Positions 26,517-36,319 are shown, counted from the first letter of the stretch. The stretch: DNA of 64,000 bases from Bosea sp. 124 (GCF_003046175.1 NZ_PZZM01000001.1:1621001-1685000); one strand, 5' to 3'. Translations and numbers: made by a program. Notes: generated by a model from the sequence alone, not told the origin.

Positions 26517-27431
26517 TCAATCCGGCCAAATACAGCCCGACGTGGCCTCGTAGCCTGAGAGCTCTTCGCGCACGACGCTCAGAAAGCCGTCGATCAGCGG
26601 ATTCTCACGCTGGTGGGTCGAGAACATCGCATGGCCATGGAACATCACCTCCGGCTTGAAGGGCACGAAGGCGATGCCGCTGCGCCGATAGTCGTCGGCG
26701 GCGATGGGATTGACGATGCCAACGCCAAGGCCCTGCTCGACCAGTGCGCAGATCGCGGCGCTGAACGGCGTCTCCAGTGCGAGCTGGCGCCTGACGCCGG
26801 CATTCTCGAAGACGCGGTCGACGCGGGCCCGCGCCCCGTCCTCAAGAGACAGCGAGATGAAGGCCTCGCCCTCAAGGTCCTTTGGCCTGATGCAGTCGCG
26901 CTTCGCAAGGCGGTGTCCCGGCGGCAGGGCACAGACGCCAGCGATGGCATAGAGCGGACGATGCTCGACCATCGGGATGTCGATGAGGTTCGCGACGAAG
27001 CCGATGTCGCAATAGGATGACGACATCCAGCGCGTCACCGTGCCGTCGTGGCCCATCTGCAGGGAGATGATGGCGTTCGGGAAGCGCTCCCTGAACCGGC
27101 GGATGCAGCGCGGGACGAAGCCCAGCGCCATCACCGGCATCGCCGCGACCCTCAGCCGGCCCGTACCGAAGGCGCGGATGTCGCGCGCTGCGTGGGACAG
27201 GTTGTCCAACCCGATGAAGCTGCGCTCGACCTCGCGGTAGAACGACAGGCCTTCGGGCGTCGGCCGCAGACGCCCCGCGCTGCGCTCGAACAGTTTCAGA
27301 TCGATCTCGCCTTCGAGCTCCGCGATGAGGCGGCTGATGCTGGGCTGCGAGGTTCGCAACTCCTGCGCGGCGGCGGTCATGGAGCCGCGCAGCATGATGC
27401 TCCGGAACGCTTCGACCTGTCTCAGATTCAC
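26517..27431 (-). CDS. LysR-family transcriptional regulator
   Basis: A 304-residue regulator with an N-terminal helix-turn-helix (M-N-L-R-Q-V-E-A-F-R and T-S-Q-P-S-I-S-R-L-I) and a ligand-binding domain (about 90-300). The HTH region resembles the OccR/NocR group that senses opines, though the resemblance is only by eye. It diverges from the PLP-enzyme gene 81 bases away and is the likely activator of the whole module to 35.3 kb, with the imported compound or a product as inducer. Confidence 0.9.
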   Translation of the reverse strand: MNLRQVEAFRSIMLRGSMTAAAQELRTSQPSISRLIAELEGEIDLKLFERSAGRLRPTPEGLSFYREVERSFIGLDNLSHAARDIRAFGTGRLRVAAMPVMALGFVPRCIRRFRERFPNAIISLQMGHDGTVTRWMSSSYCDIGFVANLIDIPMVEHRPLYAIAGVCALPPGHRLAKRDCIRPKDLEGEAFISLSLEDGARARVDRVFENAGVRRQLALETPFSAAICALVEQGLGVGIVNPIAADDYRRSGIAFVPFKPEVMFHGHAMFSTHQRENPLIDGFLSVVREELSGYEATSGCIWPD

Positions 27432-27443
27432 GGCGGCCTCATA

Positions 27444-27453
27444 TCACTGGTGA
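27444..27453. promoter_or_regulatory. candidate LysR operator
   Basis: The perfect palindrome TCACTGGTGA, within the wider TATCACTGGTGAATA, lies in the 81-base gap between the LysR gene and the operon it faces. Size and position fit a T-N11-A LysR box. Confidence 0.45.
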
Positions 27454-27476
27454 ATAGGGGTGCCAAAAACTGACAT

Positions 27477-27505
27477 TTGACCAGATAGACGCCGGCTACA
27501 ATACT
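27477..27505 (+). promoter_or_regulatory. candidate promoter of the PLP-enzyme operon
   Basis: TTGACC (27477-27482) and AATACT (27500-27505) are separated by 17 bases. Transcription would begin near the ATG at 27513, which has no ribosome-binding site, so the first gene might be read from a leaderless message. The match to the consensus is only partial. Confidence 0.3.
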
Positions 27506-27512
27506 TTTGTCT

Positions 27513-28727
27513 ATGTCCGCTGGTCCCGCCATCGCCGTGACGCCCCGCCTGACAGGCATGGTCTGTCTGCGCTGCGAAGCCGACTGGCCGGTGGCGGAGC
27601 ATGAGGCGGGATGTCCGCGCTGCGCGGCGCAGGGGCACGCATCCAATCTGCGGCTCGTCTATGCCCCTGGATCTGAACCCGTCGCGCTGCCCTATCCGGG
27701 GGCACTGTCGCTGGGCGAGGGCTGCACGCCTCTGGTCGAGGTGCCCGAACTCGCGGCATTCCTCGGCGTCGGGCGTGTTTCGCTCAAGCTCGAATGGTGC
27801 AATCCGAGCGGCTCGCACAAGGACCGGATGAGCGCCCAACTCATGGCGCGGGCGCTGGATCGCGGTGCGACGCGGATCGTGGCGGCGTCGAGCGGCAATG
27901 GCGGGCTGTCTGTAGCCGCCTATGCTGCGCGCGCCGGCATCCCCGCCGAGATCGCGACGAGCGACGCTCTGCCCGCGAGTTATCGCCGGGCGATCGAGGC
28001 CCATGGCGCAACCCTCGTCGGCTTCTCCGACAGCATGGCGCGCTGGCACCATCTGGCGCGGCGCGTGGTGGATGACAGTGCTTTCGCGGCGACGAATTAT
28101 CGCCTGCCGGCGGTCGGCACGAACCCCTTCGGCATAGAAGGCTACAAGATGGTCGCGGCCGAGATCGCGGCGGTCGCGCTGCCGGACCTCGTGGTTGCGC
28201 CCAGTTCGCGCGGCGATCTGCTGTCGGGGCTGCATCTCGGCTTCGCTGAACTGGGACGCGGCATGCCCCGGCTGGTGGCGGCAGAACCATTCCCGCGGCT
28301 GGCGCGCGTTCTGGCCGGGGCCGATTATCGCGAGACCTTCGCGGGCGATACGGCGCAGTTCTCCATCGCCGGCAGCACGGTGACCTGGCAAGCCGTGAAG
28401 GCCCTGCGCGAGAGCGGCGGGCTGGCCGTGCCGGTCGACGATGAGGCGGCCACGCTGGCTCGGGCGAAGCTTGCCGGCCTCGGCTTCCATGTCGAGCTTT
28501 CGGCCGCCTCGGCGCTGGCGGCGCTCGGGAGGCTTGCGGAGGATGGCCGGCTCGCCGGACGCCATGCGGTGCTCGTGCTGACGGGCTCCGGCTTCAGGGA
28601 CATCACCAACGGGGTGCTGGCAGACAGCCCTCCGCAGCGAGATCGCCGCCCCGCAAGGGCGAGCGCGCAGCCGGCGCAGACCGGCGCTTCACCCGGACCA
28701 ACCATCCAACAGAGGGACAACGGATGA
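27513..28727 (+). CDS. threonine-synthase-like PLP enzyme with zinc-ribbon N-terminus
   Basis: A 404-residue fold-type-II PLP enzyme. A zinc ribbon is formed by Cys18/Cys21 and Cys34/Cys37. The PLP lysine is Lys103 in N-P-S-G-S-H-K-D-R-M, and the phosphate-binding loop is S-S-G-N-G-G (126-131). The layout matches threonine synthase and diaminopropionate-lyase relatives. Because it leads an amino-acid transporter operon beside a lyase and an oxidase, a catabolic beta- or gamma-elimination is more likely than threonine synthesis. The C-terminal 35 residues are Pro/Gln/Arg-rich and probably disordered. An in-frame TTG at 27507 is an alternative start. Confidence 0.82.
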   Translation: MSAGPAIAVTPRLTGMVCLRCEADWPVAEHEAGCPRCAAQGHASNLRLVYAPGSEPVALPYPGALSLGEGCTPLVEVPELAAFLGVGRVSLKLEWCNPSGSHKDRMSAQLMARALDRGATRIVAASSGNGGLSVAAYAARAGIPAEIATSDALPASYRRAIEAHGATLVGFSDSMARWHHLARRVVDDSAFAATNYRLPAVGTNPFGIEGYKMVAAEIAAVALPDLVVAPSSRGDLLSGLHLGFAELGRGMPRLVAAEPFPRLARVLAGADYRETFAGDTAQFSIAGSTVTWQAVKALRESGGLAVPVDDEAATLARAKLAGLGFHVELSAASALAALGRLAEDGRLAGRHAVLVLTGSGFRDITNGVLADSPPQRDRRPARASAQPAQTGASPGPTIQQRDNG

Positions 28728-29572
28728 CCCATCTTTTTGCCACGCGCCTCGGCGCTCTTACCGCGCTCGCCGCCACGGCGCTTGCGGCCACCCTGTCAGG
28801 CGCACAGGCACAGGGCCTGCCGCCGCTGCCGGAGGCGATCAAAGCGGCCGGCCTGCTCAGGGCCGGCGTGCGCTGCGACCAGCCGCCCTATGGCTACAAG
28901 GACGAGACCGGCAAGTTCGCCGGTGTCGAGACCGATATGGCGATCCAGATCGCCACCTGGGCCTTCGGTTCGGCCGACAAGATCGAGCTGACCTGCGTCA
29001 CCGCCGAGAACCGCATCCCGCAGCTCAACGGCAAGAAGGTCGATCTCCTGATCGCCACGCTGGGGGTGACGCCGGAGCGTGCCCGCGTCGTCGATTTCTC
29101 CAAGCCCTATCGCTGGGGCGGGTCGGACATGCTCGTCGCCAAGGACAGCCCGATCAAGAAGCTCGACGACGTCGCCGGCAAGATCGTGATCATGCTGAAG
29201 GGCTCGACGCAGGCGAAATGGTTCGAGGACACCATGCCGAAGGTTGACAATCTGCGACTCAACACCGCCTCCGACGCACTGCAGTCGCTGAAGCAGGGCC
29301 GCGGCGACGCCTACACCCATGACGCCGCCACGCTGATCGTGATCGCGGCGAAGGACCCGTCGCTGCGCCTGGTCGGAGAGCCCTTCGCCGTCTCCGACGC
29401 CGCGGTCGGCGTGCGCAAGAACGAGGCGGCATGGCTCGCCTATGTCGATGCCGCGCTCGACCGCATGAAGACCGAGGGCCTCTACGCGAAATGGGTCGAG
29501 AAGTGGATTCCGGCCGATATCCGGCCATTCTACACCGACGCCTTCACCAAGCCGAAGCCGACGGCGCGCTGA
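28724..29572 (+). CDS. polar amino-acid ABC transporter substrate-binding protein
   Basis: A 282-residue periplasmic binding protein of solute-binding family 3. The signal peptide ends near A-Q-A/Q-G (about residue 30). Family landmarks are G-V-E-T-D-M-A-I-Q-I-A, L-L-I-A-T-L-G-V-T-P-E-R and V-D-F-S-K-P-Y. The start overlaps the PLP-enzyme stop by 4 bases. It delivers the substrate to the two permeases that follow. Confidence 0.92.
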   Translation: MTHLFATRLGALTALAATALAATLSGAQAQGLPPLPEAIKAAGLLRAGVRCDQPPYGYKDETGKFAGVETDMAIQIATWAFGSADKIELTCVTAENRIPQLNGKKVDLLIATLGVTPERARVVDFSKPYRWGGSDMLVAKDSPIKKLDDVAGKIVIMLKGSTQAKWFEDTMPKVDNLRLNTASDALQSLKQGRGDAYTHDAATLIVIAAKDPSLRLVGEPFAVSDAAVGVRKNEAAWLAYVDAALDRMKTEGLYAKWVEKWIPADIRPFYTDAFTKPKPTAR

Positions 29573-29587
29573 GCCGCGCCGATTGTT

Positions 29588-29609
29588 CGGAGGTGGGCTG
29601 CCACCTCCG
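29588..29609 (+). terminator. intercistronic hairpin after the binding-protein gene
   Basis: CGGAGGTGG and CCACCTCCG form a perfect 9-base stem with a 4-base loop, 15 bases after the binding-protein stop. No long T-run follows. Such hairpins after binding-protein genes protect the upstream message and lower expression of the permeases. Confidence 0.6.
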
Positions 29610-29644
29610 GTTCCTCCATCGCGACAGCGGGGTTGGCTGCGACC

Positions 29645-30307
29645 ATGGAATTCGATCTCGCCTATTTGGCCGCACAGGGGCCGGCCCTGATGCGCGGCCT
29701 GTGGCTGACCATCCAGGTCAGCGTGCTGTCGATCGTCCTGTCCGTCGTGGTCGGACTGTGCGGCGCGGCGGTCCGGGTGCTGCAGGTGCCCGTGCTCGAC
29801 AAGATCGTCGTTGCTTACGTCGAGTTCATCCGCAACACGCCGCTGCTCGCGCAGCTCTTCTTCATCTTCTACGGCCTGCCGGGGCTCGGCCTGAAGCTCT
29901 CGCTGTTCTGGTCGGGTGTGCTGTCCCTGACGCTCTGGGCCGGGGCCTACCAGATCGAGAACATTCGCGGCGGGCTGGAGACGGTCGGCAAGGGGCTGCG
30001 CGAGGCGGCGTTTTCGCTCGGCCTCTCGCCCTGGCGCTTCTTCCGGCTGGTCGCCGCGCCGATGGCGATCCGCGTCGGGCTGCCCTCGATGCTCAACACC
30101 TCGATCTCGCTTCTGAAGAACTCCTCCTATCTCCAGGCGATCGGGCTGGCCGAGCTGACCTATGTCGCGATCGACCGGATCTCGATGGATTTCCGCACCA
30201 TCGAGATGTTCGCGGCGATCTGCGTGATCTACCTCGCGCTCGTCCTCGTGCTCTCCTTCTTCGCCAGCCGGCTCGAATACCGGCTCAACACCCCGTTCCG
30301 GGTCTGA
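29645..30307 (+). CDS. amino-acid ABC transporter permease 1 (HisQ/GlnP type)
   Basis: A 220-residue inner-membrane permease of the histidine/glutamine type, with about five hydrophobic helices and the ATPase-docking loop G-L-R-E-A-A-F-S-L-G-L-S (about 110-125). ATG 29645 is used; an in-frame TTG at 29633 has no advantage. It pairs with the next permease to form the channel. Confidence 0.9.
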   Translation: MEFDLAYLAAQGPALMRGLWLTIQVSVLSIVLSVVVGLCGAAVRVLQVPVLDKIVVAYVEFIRNTPLLAQLFFIFYGLPGLGLKLSLFWSGVLSLTLWAGAYQIENIRGGLETVGKGLREAAFSLGLSPWRFFRLVAAPMAIRVGLPSMLNTSISLLKNSSYLQAIGLAELTYVAIDRISMDFRTIEMFAAICVIYLALVLVLSFFASRLEYRLNTPFRV

Positions 30308-30316
30308 GGCAGGGCG

Positions 30317-31033
30317 ATGGAACTCCTGATCAAGAACCTGCCCTTCATCCTGCAGGGCATCACCATGACGCTCTCGCTGGCGCTGGCGACGCTGTTCTTC
30401 TCGACGATCATCGCCTTCGTGCTCGGCACGCTGGCGACGCTGCGCTTCCGCTGGCTGCGCGTCGCGGTGAAGGTCTATGTCGAGCTGTTCCGCGACATCC
30501 CGCTGATCGTGAACATCTTCTTCGTGTTCTTCGTCGCGCCGCTCTTCGGGGTGGAGCTGTCGCCCTTCGCTGCGGTGACCGTAGGCCTCTCGCTCTGGGG
30601 CAGCGCCAATGGCACCGAGATCGTGCGGGCCGGCTTCGGTTCCGTTCCCAAGCATCAATGGCAGAGCGCGGCCGCGCTCGGGCTGAAGCCTTACGAGGTC
30701 TACCTCTTCGTCACCGGGCCGCAGGCGCTGCGCTCGATCCTGCCGCCCTTCGTCGGCCTGCTCACGCTGCTCGTGCAGGCGACATCGCTCGGCGCGCTCG
30801 TCGGCGTCACCGAGTTCTTCAAAGTCGGCCAGATCATCGTCGAACGCACCACGATGATGGAGGGCTGGAATCCGGCCTTCACCGTCTATGGCGCGGTGCT
30901 GCTGATCTACTTCGTGATCTGTTCGACGCTGACCTGGTTTGGCCGCTGGCTCGAAAGACGGCTGAAAGCCGATCGCAGCCGGGTGGCGCCGGGAACGCAC
31001 CCCGTCGAACAGCCAGCCACGCAGCTTCCCTGA
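30317..31033 (+). CDS. amino-acid ABC transporter permease 2
   Basis: A 238-residue permease of the same family as the preceding gene, 9 bases downstream. Docking loop: H-Q-W-Q-S-A-A-A-L-G-L-K-P. The C-terminal 25 residues are charged and cytoplasmic. Together with permease 1, the binding protein and the ATPase at 32.6 kb it forms a complete importer. Confidence 0.9.
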   Translation: MELLIKNLPFILQGITMTLSLALATLFFSTIIAFVLGTLATLRFRWLRVAVKVYVELFRDIPLIVNIFFVFFVAPLFGVELSPFAAVTVGLSLWGSANGTEIVRAGFGSVPKHQWQSAAALGLKPYEVYLFVTGPQALRSILPPFVGLLTLLVQATSLGALVGVTEFFKVGQIIVERTTMMEGWNPAFTVYGAVLLIYFVICSTLTWFGRWLERRLKADRSRVAPGTHPVEQPATQLP

Positions 31034-31070
31034 GCCCCTTTTCGCTTTCCGCTATCCAGAGGACGTCGTC

Positions 31071-32570
31071 ATGGAATCCAAAGTCAGCCGTCGCCTGACC
31101 GAAAAGGTCGCCCAAGAGGTTTGCGACCATATCTACGCGCCGCGGCTTGCGCGGGATTTCCGCAATGTCTTCAGCTATATGAGCGATCTCAATCAGGCGC
31201 ATGTGCTGATGCTGGCGCGCTGTGGCCTGATTTCCCCGCAGGCGGCCAAGTCGCTCGCCGGGGGCCTGCTGCGGATGGAAGAAGAGGGACCGGAGGTCGT
31301 CGAGCTCGATCCGCAGCGCGAGGACGCCTACTTCAATTACGAAGCCCACCTGATCAAGCTGATCGGCACCGATGCGGGCGGACGCATGCATATCGCCCGC
31401 AGCCGCAACGACCTGACGGCGGCGCTCGACCGGCTGCGCGCGCGGGATCTGCTGCTCGACGCCAGCCAGGCGCTGCTTCAGGTCGAGGAGCATGCGCTCG
31501 ACGGCGCCTTCCGATTCCGCGACGCGGTGATGCCGGGCTACACCCATCTCCAGCCGGCCCAGCCGGTGACCTATGGCTTTTATCTCGCCGGCGTGGCGCA
31601 GTCCTTCGAGCGCGATCATGGCCGGCTCGTCGACGCCTGGGCGCGCACCAATATCAGCCCGCTCGGCGCCGGTGCGCTGGCGGGTACGACCTTCGCCATC
31701 GACCGTGAGGCCGTGGCCGCCTCGCTCGGCTTCGAAGGGCTGGTCGAGAACACGCTCGATGCGGTTGCGACCCGCGATTTCGGCCTGGAGATCCTGGCGG
31801 GTCTGTCGCAGATCGCGCTCGGCTGGAGCCGTGTCGCGCAGGATTATCATGTGCTGGTCTCGCATGAGTTCCAGACGGTCGAATTCCCCGACCGCGTGAC
31901 CGGCACCTCCAGCATCATGCCGCAGAAGAAGAACCCGGTCGTTCTCGAACATCTCAAAGGCAAGGCGGGACATCTGCTCGGGCTCTATGTCTCCTCGGCG
32001 ACGGCCGTGAAGGGCACGCATTTCACCAACACGATCGACGGCAATCGCGAGGCGATGCGCGGTGTCTGGGAAGCGGGCGAGGAGACCCTGCGCTGCCTCT
32101 CGCTGTTCGACCTGATCATCTCCACCGGCCGGCCCAACGCCCCCTTGATGAAGCGGCGGGTGACAGAGGACTTCGCCTCGGCGACCGACCTCGCCGATGT
32201 GATGGTTCGCGATGCCGACCTGTCCTTCCGTGAGGCTCATCACGTCGTTGGCGGCGTGGTGCGCGCGGCCATGGACAAAGGGCTCGCAGCCGACGGCATC
32301 ACCACCGAAATGGTCGACGACGCCGCACGCGAGCAGCTCGGCCGTCCGCTCGGGCTCGATCCCGAGGTCGTGCGCCGCAGCCTAGACCCCGTGGCGAGCG
32401 TGGCCGCGCGAACATTGCCGGGCGGACCGGCTCCGGAGGCGGTCGCCCGCTCGGTCGAGACGGCGCAGGTCCGGCTTGAGGCCAACCGGGCCGCGCTCGC
32501 GGCAAAGCGGGGCCGCCTGCAGGCGGCACGCGAGACGCTGAAGCACGATTTGCGCGAGCTGGCCGCATGA
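31071..32570 (+). CDS. argininosuccinate-lyase-like enzyme (fumarase/aspartase superfamily)
   Basis: A 499-residue lyase. The superfamily signature [12 protein letters not shown] (279-289) is intact, including the catalytic serine region and lysine, as is G-Y-T-H-L-Q-P-A-Q with His159. The substrate loop differs from true argininosuccinate lyase: R-S-R-N-D-L-T (110-116) where R-S-R-N-D-Q-V is the rule, and I-A precedes it where T-G is usual. An elimination releasing fumarate from an N-substituted aspartate is therefore likely, with a substrate other than argininosuccinate. Its place inside an importer operon, between permease and ATPase genes, argues for catabolism. Confidence 0.85.
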   Translation: MESKVSRRLTEKVAQEVCDHIYAPRLARDFRNVFSYMSDLNQAHVLMLARCGLISPQAAKSLAGGLLRMEEEGPEVVELDPQREDAYFNYEAHLIKLIGTDAGGRMHIARSRNDLTAALDRLRARDLLLDASQALLQVEEHALDGAFRFRDAVMPGYTHLQPAQPVTYGFYLAGVAQSFERDHGRLVDAWARTNISPLGAGALAGTTFAIDREAVAASLGFEGLVENTLDAVATRDFGLEILAGLSQIALGWSRVAQDYHVLVSHEFQTVEFPDRVTGTSSIMPQKKNPVVLEHLKGKAGHLLGLYVSSATAVKGTHFTNTIDGNREAMRGVWEAGEETLRCLSLFDLIISTGRPNAPLMKRRVTEDFASATDLADVMVRDADLSFREAHHVVGGVVRAAMDKGLAADGITTEMVDDAAREQLGRPLGLDPEVVRRSLDPVASVAARTLPGGPAPEAVARSVETAQVRLEANRAALAAKRGRLQAARETLKHDLRELAA

Positions 32571-33331
32571 GCCCGCAGCCGCTGATCAGCCTGCGCGGCA
32601 TCGGCAAGCGCTTCGGCGCCCATCAGGCGCTGCACGGGATCGACCTCGATATCGAGCCCGGCAGCGTCGTGGTGCTGATCGGCCCGAGCGGCTCGGGCAA
32701 GAGCACGCTGATCCGCTGCATCAACGGCCTCGTCCGACCGGACGACGGCACGCTGCGCATCGACGGAAACCCGGTCGACATCCACCATGAGAGTGCCTGG
32801 CAGCGGATGCGGACCGAGGTCGGCATGGTCTTCCAGGACTATTCGCTGTTCCCCCATCTCAGCGTCCTGCGCAACATGACGATCACGCCGGAGCGGCGCC
32901 GCGGCATCCCGCGCGCCCGGGCGGAGGAGGAGGCACGCGTGCTGCTGGCGCGCGTCGGCCTTGCCCACAAGGCGCAGGACTATCCCTCCGCCTTGTCCGG
33001 CGGGCAGCAGCAGCGCGTCGCGATCGTGCGGGCGCTCGCCATGCGGCCGAAGGCGATCCTGTTCGACGAGCCGACCTCGGCGCTCGATCCCGAAACGATC
33101 GGCAGCGTGCTCGACGTGATGAAGGATCTCGCCCGCGAGGGCACGACCATGGTCGTCGTCACGCATGAGATGGGCTTCGCACGCGAGGTCGCCGACCGCG
33201 TCGTGTTCATGGCCGAGGGGCGGATCGTCGAGGAGGGGCCGCCCGGTGCCTTCTTCGACAATCCCCGCCACGAACGCACCCGCGCCTTCCTGTCCAATAT
33301 CAGATCCTTCGGAGAGGCTACCCATGGCTGA
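32567..33331 (+). CDS. amino-acid ABC transporter ATP-binding protein (GlnQ type)
   Basis: A 254-residue ATPase with Walker A G-P-S-G-S-G-K-S (39-46), Q-loop V-F-Q-D-Y-S-L-F-P, signature L-S-G-G-Q-Q-Q-R, Walker [12 protein letters not shown] and the switch histidine in V-T-H-E-M-G-F-A. Its ATG overlaps the lyase stop by 4 bases and its own stop overlaps the next start, so the operon is tightly coupled. Confidence 0.94.
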   Translation: MSPQPLISLRGIGKRFGAHQALHGIDLDIEPGSVVVLIGPSGSGKSTLIRCINGLVRPDDGTLRIDGNPVDIHHESAWQRMRTEVGMVFQDYSLFPHLSVLRNMTITPERRRGIPRARAEEEARVLLARVGLAHKAQDYPSALSGGQQQRVAIVRALAMRPKAILFDEPTSALDPETIGSVLDVMKDLAREGTTMVVVTHEMGFAREVADRVVFMAEGRIVEEGPPGAFFDNPRHERTRAFLSNIRSFGEATHG

Positions 33332-34649
33332 GCCGGCCGGCGTCCTGGCGCCGAACTTCACCACCGATCCCTATTGGTGGGACGCCGCCCCGCCCGAGAC
33401 CGCGCGCGATCCGCTGCCCGAAGAGACGGATGTGCTGGTCGTCGGCTCCGGCTATTGCGGCCTCTCGGCGGCGGCCGAACTCGCACGCAACGGCGTCGAC
33501 GTCACGGTCGTCGATGCCGAGGAGCTCGGCGCCGGCGCCTCGACGCGTTCGGGCGGCATGGTCTCCAGCGGCCAGAAGCTTGTCATCGGCGGCGCGATCA
33601 AGGGCGTCGATGCCGCGCGCATGGAGCGGCTGCTGGAGGATTCGCTCTCGTCCTACGAGCATCTCCGGACGCTGATCCACGAGAAGGACCTCGATGCCGA
33701 TCTCGGCGTCTTCGGACGCTATTTCGGCGCGCATGTGCCGCGTCATTACGACCGGCTGCGCCGCCATGGCGAATTGCTGGCGAAGCACACCGGCGTCACC
33801 GTGCACGAGATTCCGAAGTCGCGGCAGCATGAGGTGACCAGGACGGATTTCTACCATGGCGGCATCGTCATCGACGATTATGGCGGCCTCCATCCGGCGA
33901 AGTACCACCGCGCCTTGCGCCGCCTTGCACAGGCCAACGGCGCGAAGCTCCGCTCGCATGCGCCGGTCATCACGGTCGGCCCCCTCGCGAACGGCTTCCA
34001 CGCGGTCGAGACCGGCCGCGGCCTGGTGCGCGCGCGCCATGTCTTCTTCGGCACCAATGGCTACAGCGACAAGGCGAGCGGCTTCCTGCACAAGCGGATC
34101 GTCGGCGTGCGCAGCTACCAGATCGCGACCGAACCGCTGCCGCCCGCGCTGATGGCCGAGATCAACCCCGGCCGGCGCATGATCACCGATTCCAAGCGCG
34201 AGCTGATCTATTCGCGTCCCTCCCCGGACGGGACGCGCATCCTGTTCGGCAGCCGGCCCGGCATGTTCGACCTGCCGGAGCGCGAGGCGGCGCCGCGGCT
34301 TCACGCCATGATGCTGAAGGTCTGGCCGCAGCTCGCCGGCTACAAGGTCAGCCATTGCTGGAGCGGCAAGGTTGGCATGAGCGCCGACAAGATCGCCCAT
34401 ATGGGCAAGCGCGACGGCATCGACTTCGCCGTCGGTTGCAACGGCAACGGTGTCGCGCTGATGACCTATCTCGGGCATCAATCGGCGCTGAAGCTGCTCG
34501 GCCAGCAGAACCAGCCGAGCGCCTTCGACGACCCGTCCTTCGCGGCGATTCCGGTGCCTCTCTATGACGGGCGGCCGTGGTTCCTGCCGATCGTCAGCGG
34601 CTGGTATCACCTGCAGGACGCGATCGACCGCCGTCTGGCGCGGCTGTGA
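33324..34649 (+). CDS. FAD-dependent oxidoreductase (DAO family)
   Basis: A 441-residue flavoprotein with FAD motif [12 protein letters not shown] (39-50) and [14 protein letters not shown], where the flavin attaches in the amine/amino-acid oxidase group. A late [11 protein letters not shown] motif completes the site. It starts inside the ATPase stop region (8-base overlap) with GGAGAGG 8 bases upstream. It probably oxidises a secondary or primary amine left by the lyase; it is related to, but not a copy of, the oxidase at 3026. Confidence 0.9.
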   Translation: MAEPAGVLAPNFTTDPYWWDAAPPETARDPLPEETDVLVVGSGYCGLSAAAELARNGVDVTVVDAEELGAGASTRSGGMVSSGQKLVIGGAIKGVDAARMERLLEDSLSSYEHLRTLIHEKDLDADLGVFGRYFGAHVPRHYDRLRRHGELLAKHTGVTVHEIPKSRQHEVTRTDFYHGGIVIDDYGGLHPAKYHRALRRLAQANGAKLRSHAPVITVGPLANGFHAVETGRGLVRARHVFFGTNGYSDKASGFLHKRIVGVRSYQIATEPLPPALMAEINPGRRMITDSKRELIYSRPSPDGTRILFGSRPGMFDLPEREAAPRLHAMMLKVWPQLAGYKVSHCWSGKVGMSADKIAHMGKRDGIDFAVGCNGNGVALMTYLGHQSALKLLGQQNQPSAFDDPSFAAIPVPLYDGRPWFLPIVSGWYHLQDAIDRRLARL

Positions 34650-34659
34650 GGAGGACGGC

Positions 34660-35349
34660 GTGAAGGTTGCGATGATCTCCGGCGCGAGCCGCGGCATCGG
34701 CCGCGCCATCGCCGCCGAGCTCGGCCGGCAGGGCTTCGCGCTCAGCCTGGGAATCCGTGACGCCGGACTGGTGCCGCCGGACGGCTTCGCTCCGGCCGGG
34801 CTGGCGAGCTTCGGCTACGAGGCCGGCGAACCCGGCAACGAAGCGGTCTGGGTCGAAGCCACGCTCGCGCGCTTCGACCGTATCGACGTTCTGGTCAATG
34901 CCGCCGGCATCCTGCGCAACGTCTCGCTCGAAAGCGGAGACCCGGCCGATCTCGACGCCCTGCTCGCGATCAACGTCAAGGCGCCCTTCCGCCTGATAAA
35001 GGCGGTGCTGCCGCATCTCAAGGCGAGCGGCGAAGGGCGGGTGGTCAACATCGCCTCGCTCTCCGGCAAGCGCGTCCGCAACGCCAATGCCGGCTACCAG
35101 ATCAGCAAGTTCGCCATGGTCGCGCTGTCGCACGCCGTGCGGCAGGCCGCCTTCGACGCAGGCGTGCGGTCGCTCGCGCTCTGTCCGAGCTATGTCGCGA
35201 CCGACATGACGGCAGAGGCAGCGCTACCGGCCGCGCAGATGACGCAGCCGGAGGATCTGGCCCGGCTCGTCGGCCTGATCGTCCAGTTGCCGAACACGGC
35301 CTCGATCTCCGAGCTGGTCGTGAATTGCAGCTATGAGATCATGTTCTGA
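34660..35349 (+). CDS. short-chain dehydrogenase/reductase
   Basis: A 229-residue SDR starting with GTG, with GAGGAGG just upstream. Cofactor motif S-G-A-S-R-G-I-G (7-14), structural N-A-A-G (80-83), catalytic Ser133, Tyr146 and Lys150 in Y-Q-I-S-K. The basic residue after the glycine motif suggests NADP(H). It is the last gene of the module and probably oxidises or reduces an aldehyde or hydroxy product of the preceding steps. Confidence 0.9.
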   Translation: MKVAMISGASRGIGRAIAAELGRQGFALSLGIRDAGLVPPDGFAPAGLASFGYEAGEPGNEAVWVEATLARFDRIDVLVNAAGILRNVSLESGDPADLDALLAINVKAPFRLIKAVLPHLKASGEGRVVNIASLSGKRVRNANAGYQISKFAMVALSHAVRQAAFDAGVRSLALCPSYVATDMTAEAALPAAQMTQPEDLARLVGLIVQLPNTASISELVVNCSYEIMF

Positions 35350-35452
35350 GCCGGCAATTCTTCTCTGGCATCGCCGCTGGCGCGCCGCCGCATTGCTTCG
35401 GGCGCTTCGCGGGTCCCGATGGCCATCGGCATGACCGAGGCAGCGTGAACGA

Positions 35453-36319
35453 TCAGAAGCCGCGAAAAAGAGCCCGCAGCAGCTTCTCGACGAAGGCGGC
35501 CTTGCAGCGATCCGGGTTGAAGACGGCCGTCAATGTCGCCCCCTTCGCGGTGATGTCGGCGAAGGGGGCCGCCAGCCGGCCCTGCTCGATGAGATCGGCG
35601 AGGACGAGCGGCGGGCCGATGATGCAGCCCTGTCCCGCCATGGCCGCCTGCGCCGCGATGTAGAAATGCGGCGCCGGGCGGATCGCCCCCGGCCTCCCGA
35701 TACCCGCGGCCTCGATCCAGCTTTCGAGTTCGCCGCCGCGGGTGTCGGCGACGAAGACGGTCTCGGCCTCGAGGCCGGCGGGGCCGGTTCGGCGAAGCGC
35801 CTCGGCACGGTCCGGCCGGGCGAGCAGGGTTAATCGCTCGACGCCGATCTCGCGATGCTCCCAGCCTTCCGGCTTCCAGGCGTTGCGCAGGATGCCGATG
35901 TCGAACTGCGCGTGCTGCCAGTCATCCGTGGTGTGGAGTGCCGAAACGCGGATGGCGCGCCCACCCGCCGCGACTTCGGCATCGACCAGCCGCGGCATGA
36001 TCCAGTGAACCGAGAGCGTCGCATTGGCGGCCAGTGTCAGGACGCGCCGCTGCCCCTTCCGCGACGCGGCCTCCCAGCCGCCGCGGATGGTCTGGAGGCC
36101 CGACCCGACCGCCTGGGCGAGTGCCATGGCGAGCGCCGTCGGGCGCAGGCGGTGCCCTTTCTCGAAGAGGGGCTCGTCGAGCGCGTCCTGCAACTGGCCG
36201 AGCTGCTTGCTGACGGCGCCGGGTGTCACACAGAGTTCATCAGCCGCTGCGACGATATTGCCAGTGCGCACGACGGCTTCGAAGGTCGCAAGCGCGCGCA
36301 GCGAAGGTATATGAGACAT
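35453..36319 (-). CDS. LysR-family transcriptional regulator (GcvA-like)
   Basis: A 288-residue regulator with HTH L-R-A-L-A-T-F-E-A-V-V and T-P-G-A-V-S-K-Q-L-G-Q-L, the pattern of the GcvA subgroup. It diverges from the phosphonoacetate hydrolase gene 101 bases away and is therefore the likely PhnR-like activator of that module. Confidence 0.9.
   Translation of the reverse strand: MSHIPSLRALATFEAVVRTGNIVAAADELCVTPGAVSKQLGQLQDALDEPLFEKGHRLRPTALAMALAQAVGSGLQTIRGGWEAASRKGQRRVLTLAANATLSVHWIMPRLVDAEVAAGGRAIRVSALHTTDDWQHAQFDIGILRNAWKPEGWEHREIGVERLTLLARPDRAEALRRTGPAGLEAETVFVADTRGGELESWIEAAGIGRPGAIRPAPHFYIAAQAAMAGQGCIIGPPLVLADLIEQGRLAAPFADITAKGATLTAVFNPDRCKAAFVEKLLRALFRGF

Noticed and set aside
28796..31000. 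A 734-codon minus-strand reading frame opposite the amino-acid transporter genes
   Set aside because: It is the antisense shadow of four well-supported genes; composition is the Arg/Asp/Glu/His/Gln-rich pattern of high-GC antisense frames with no domain.
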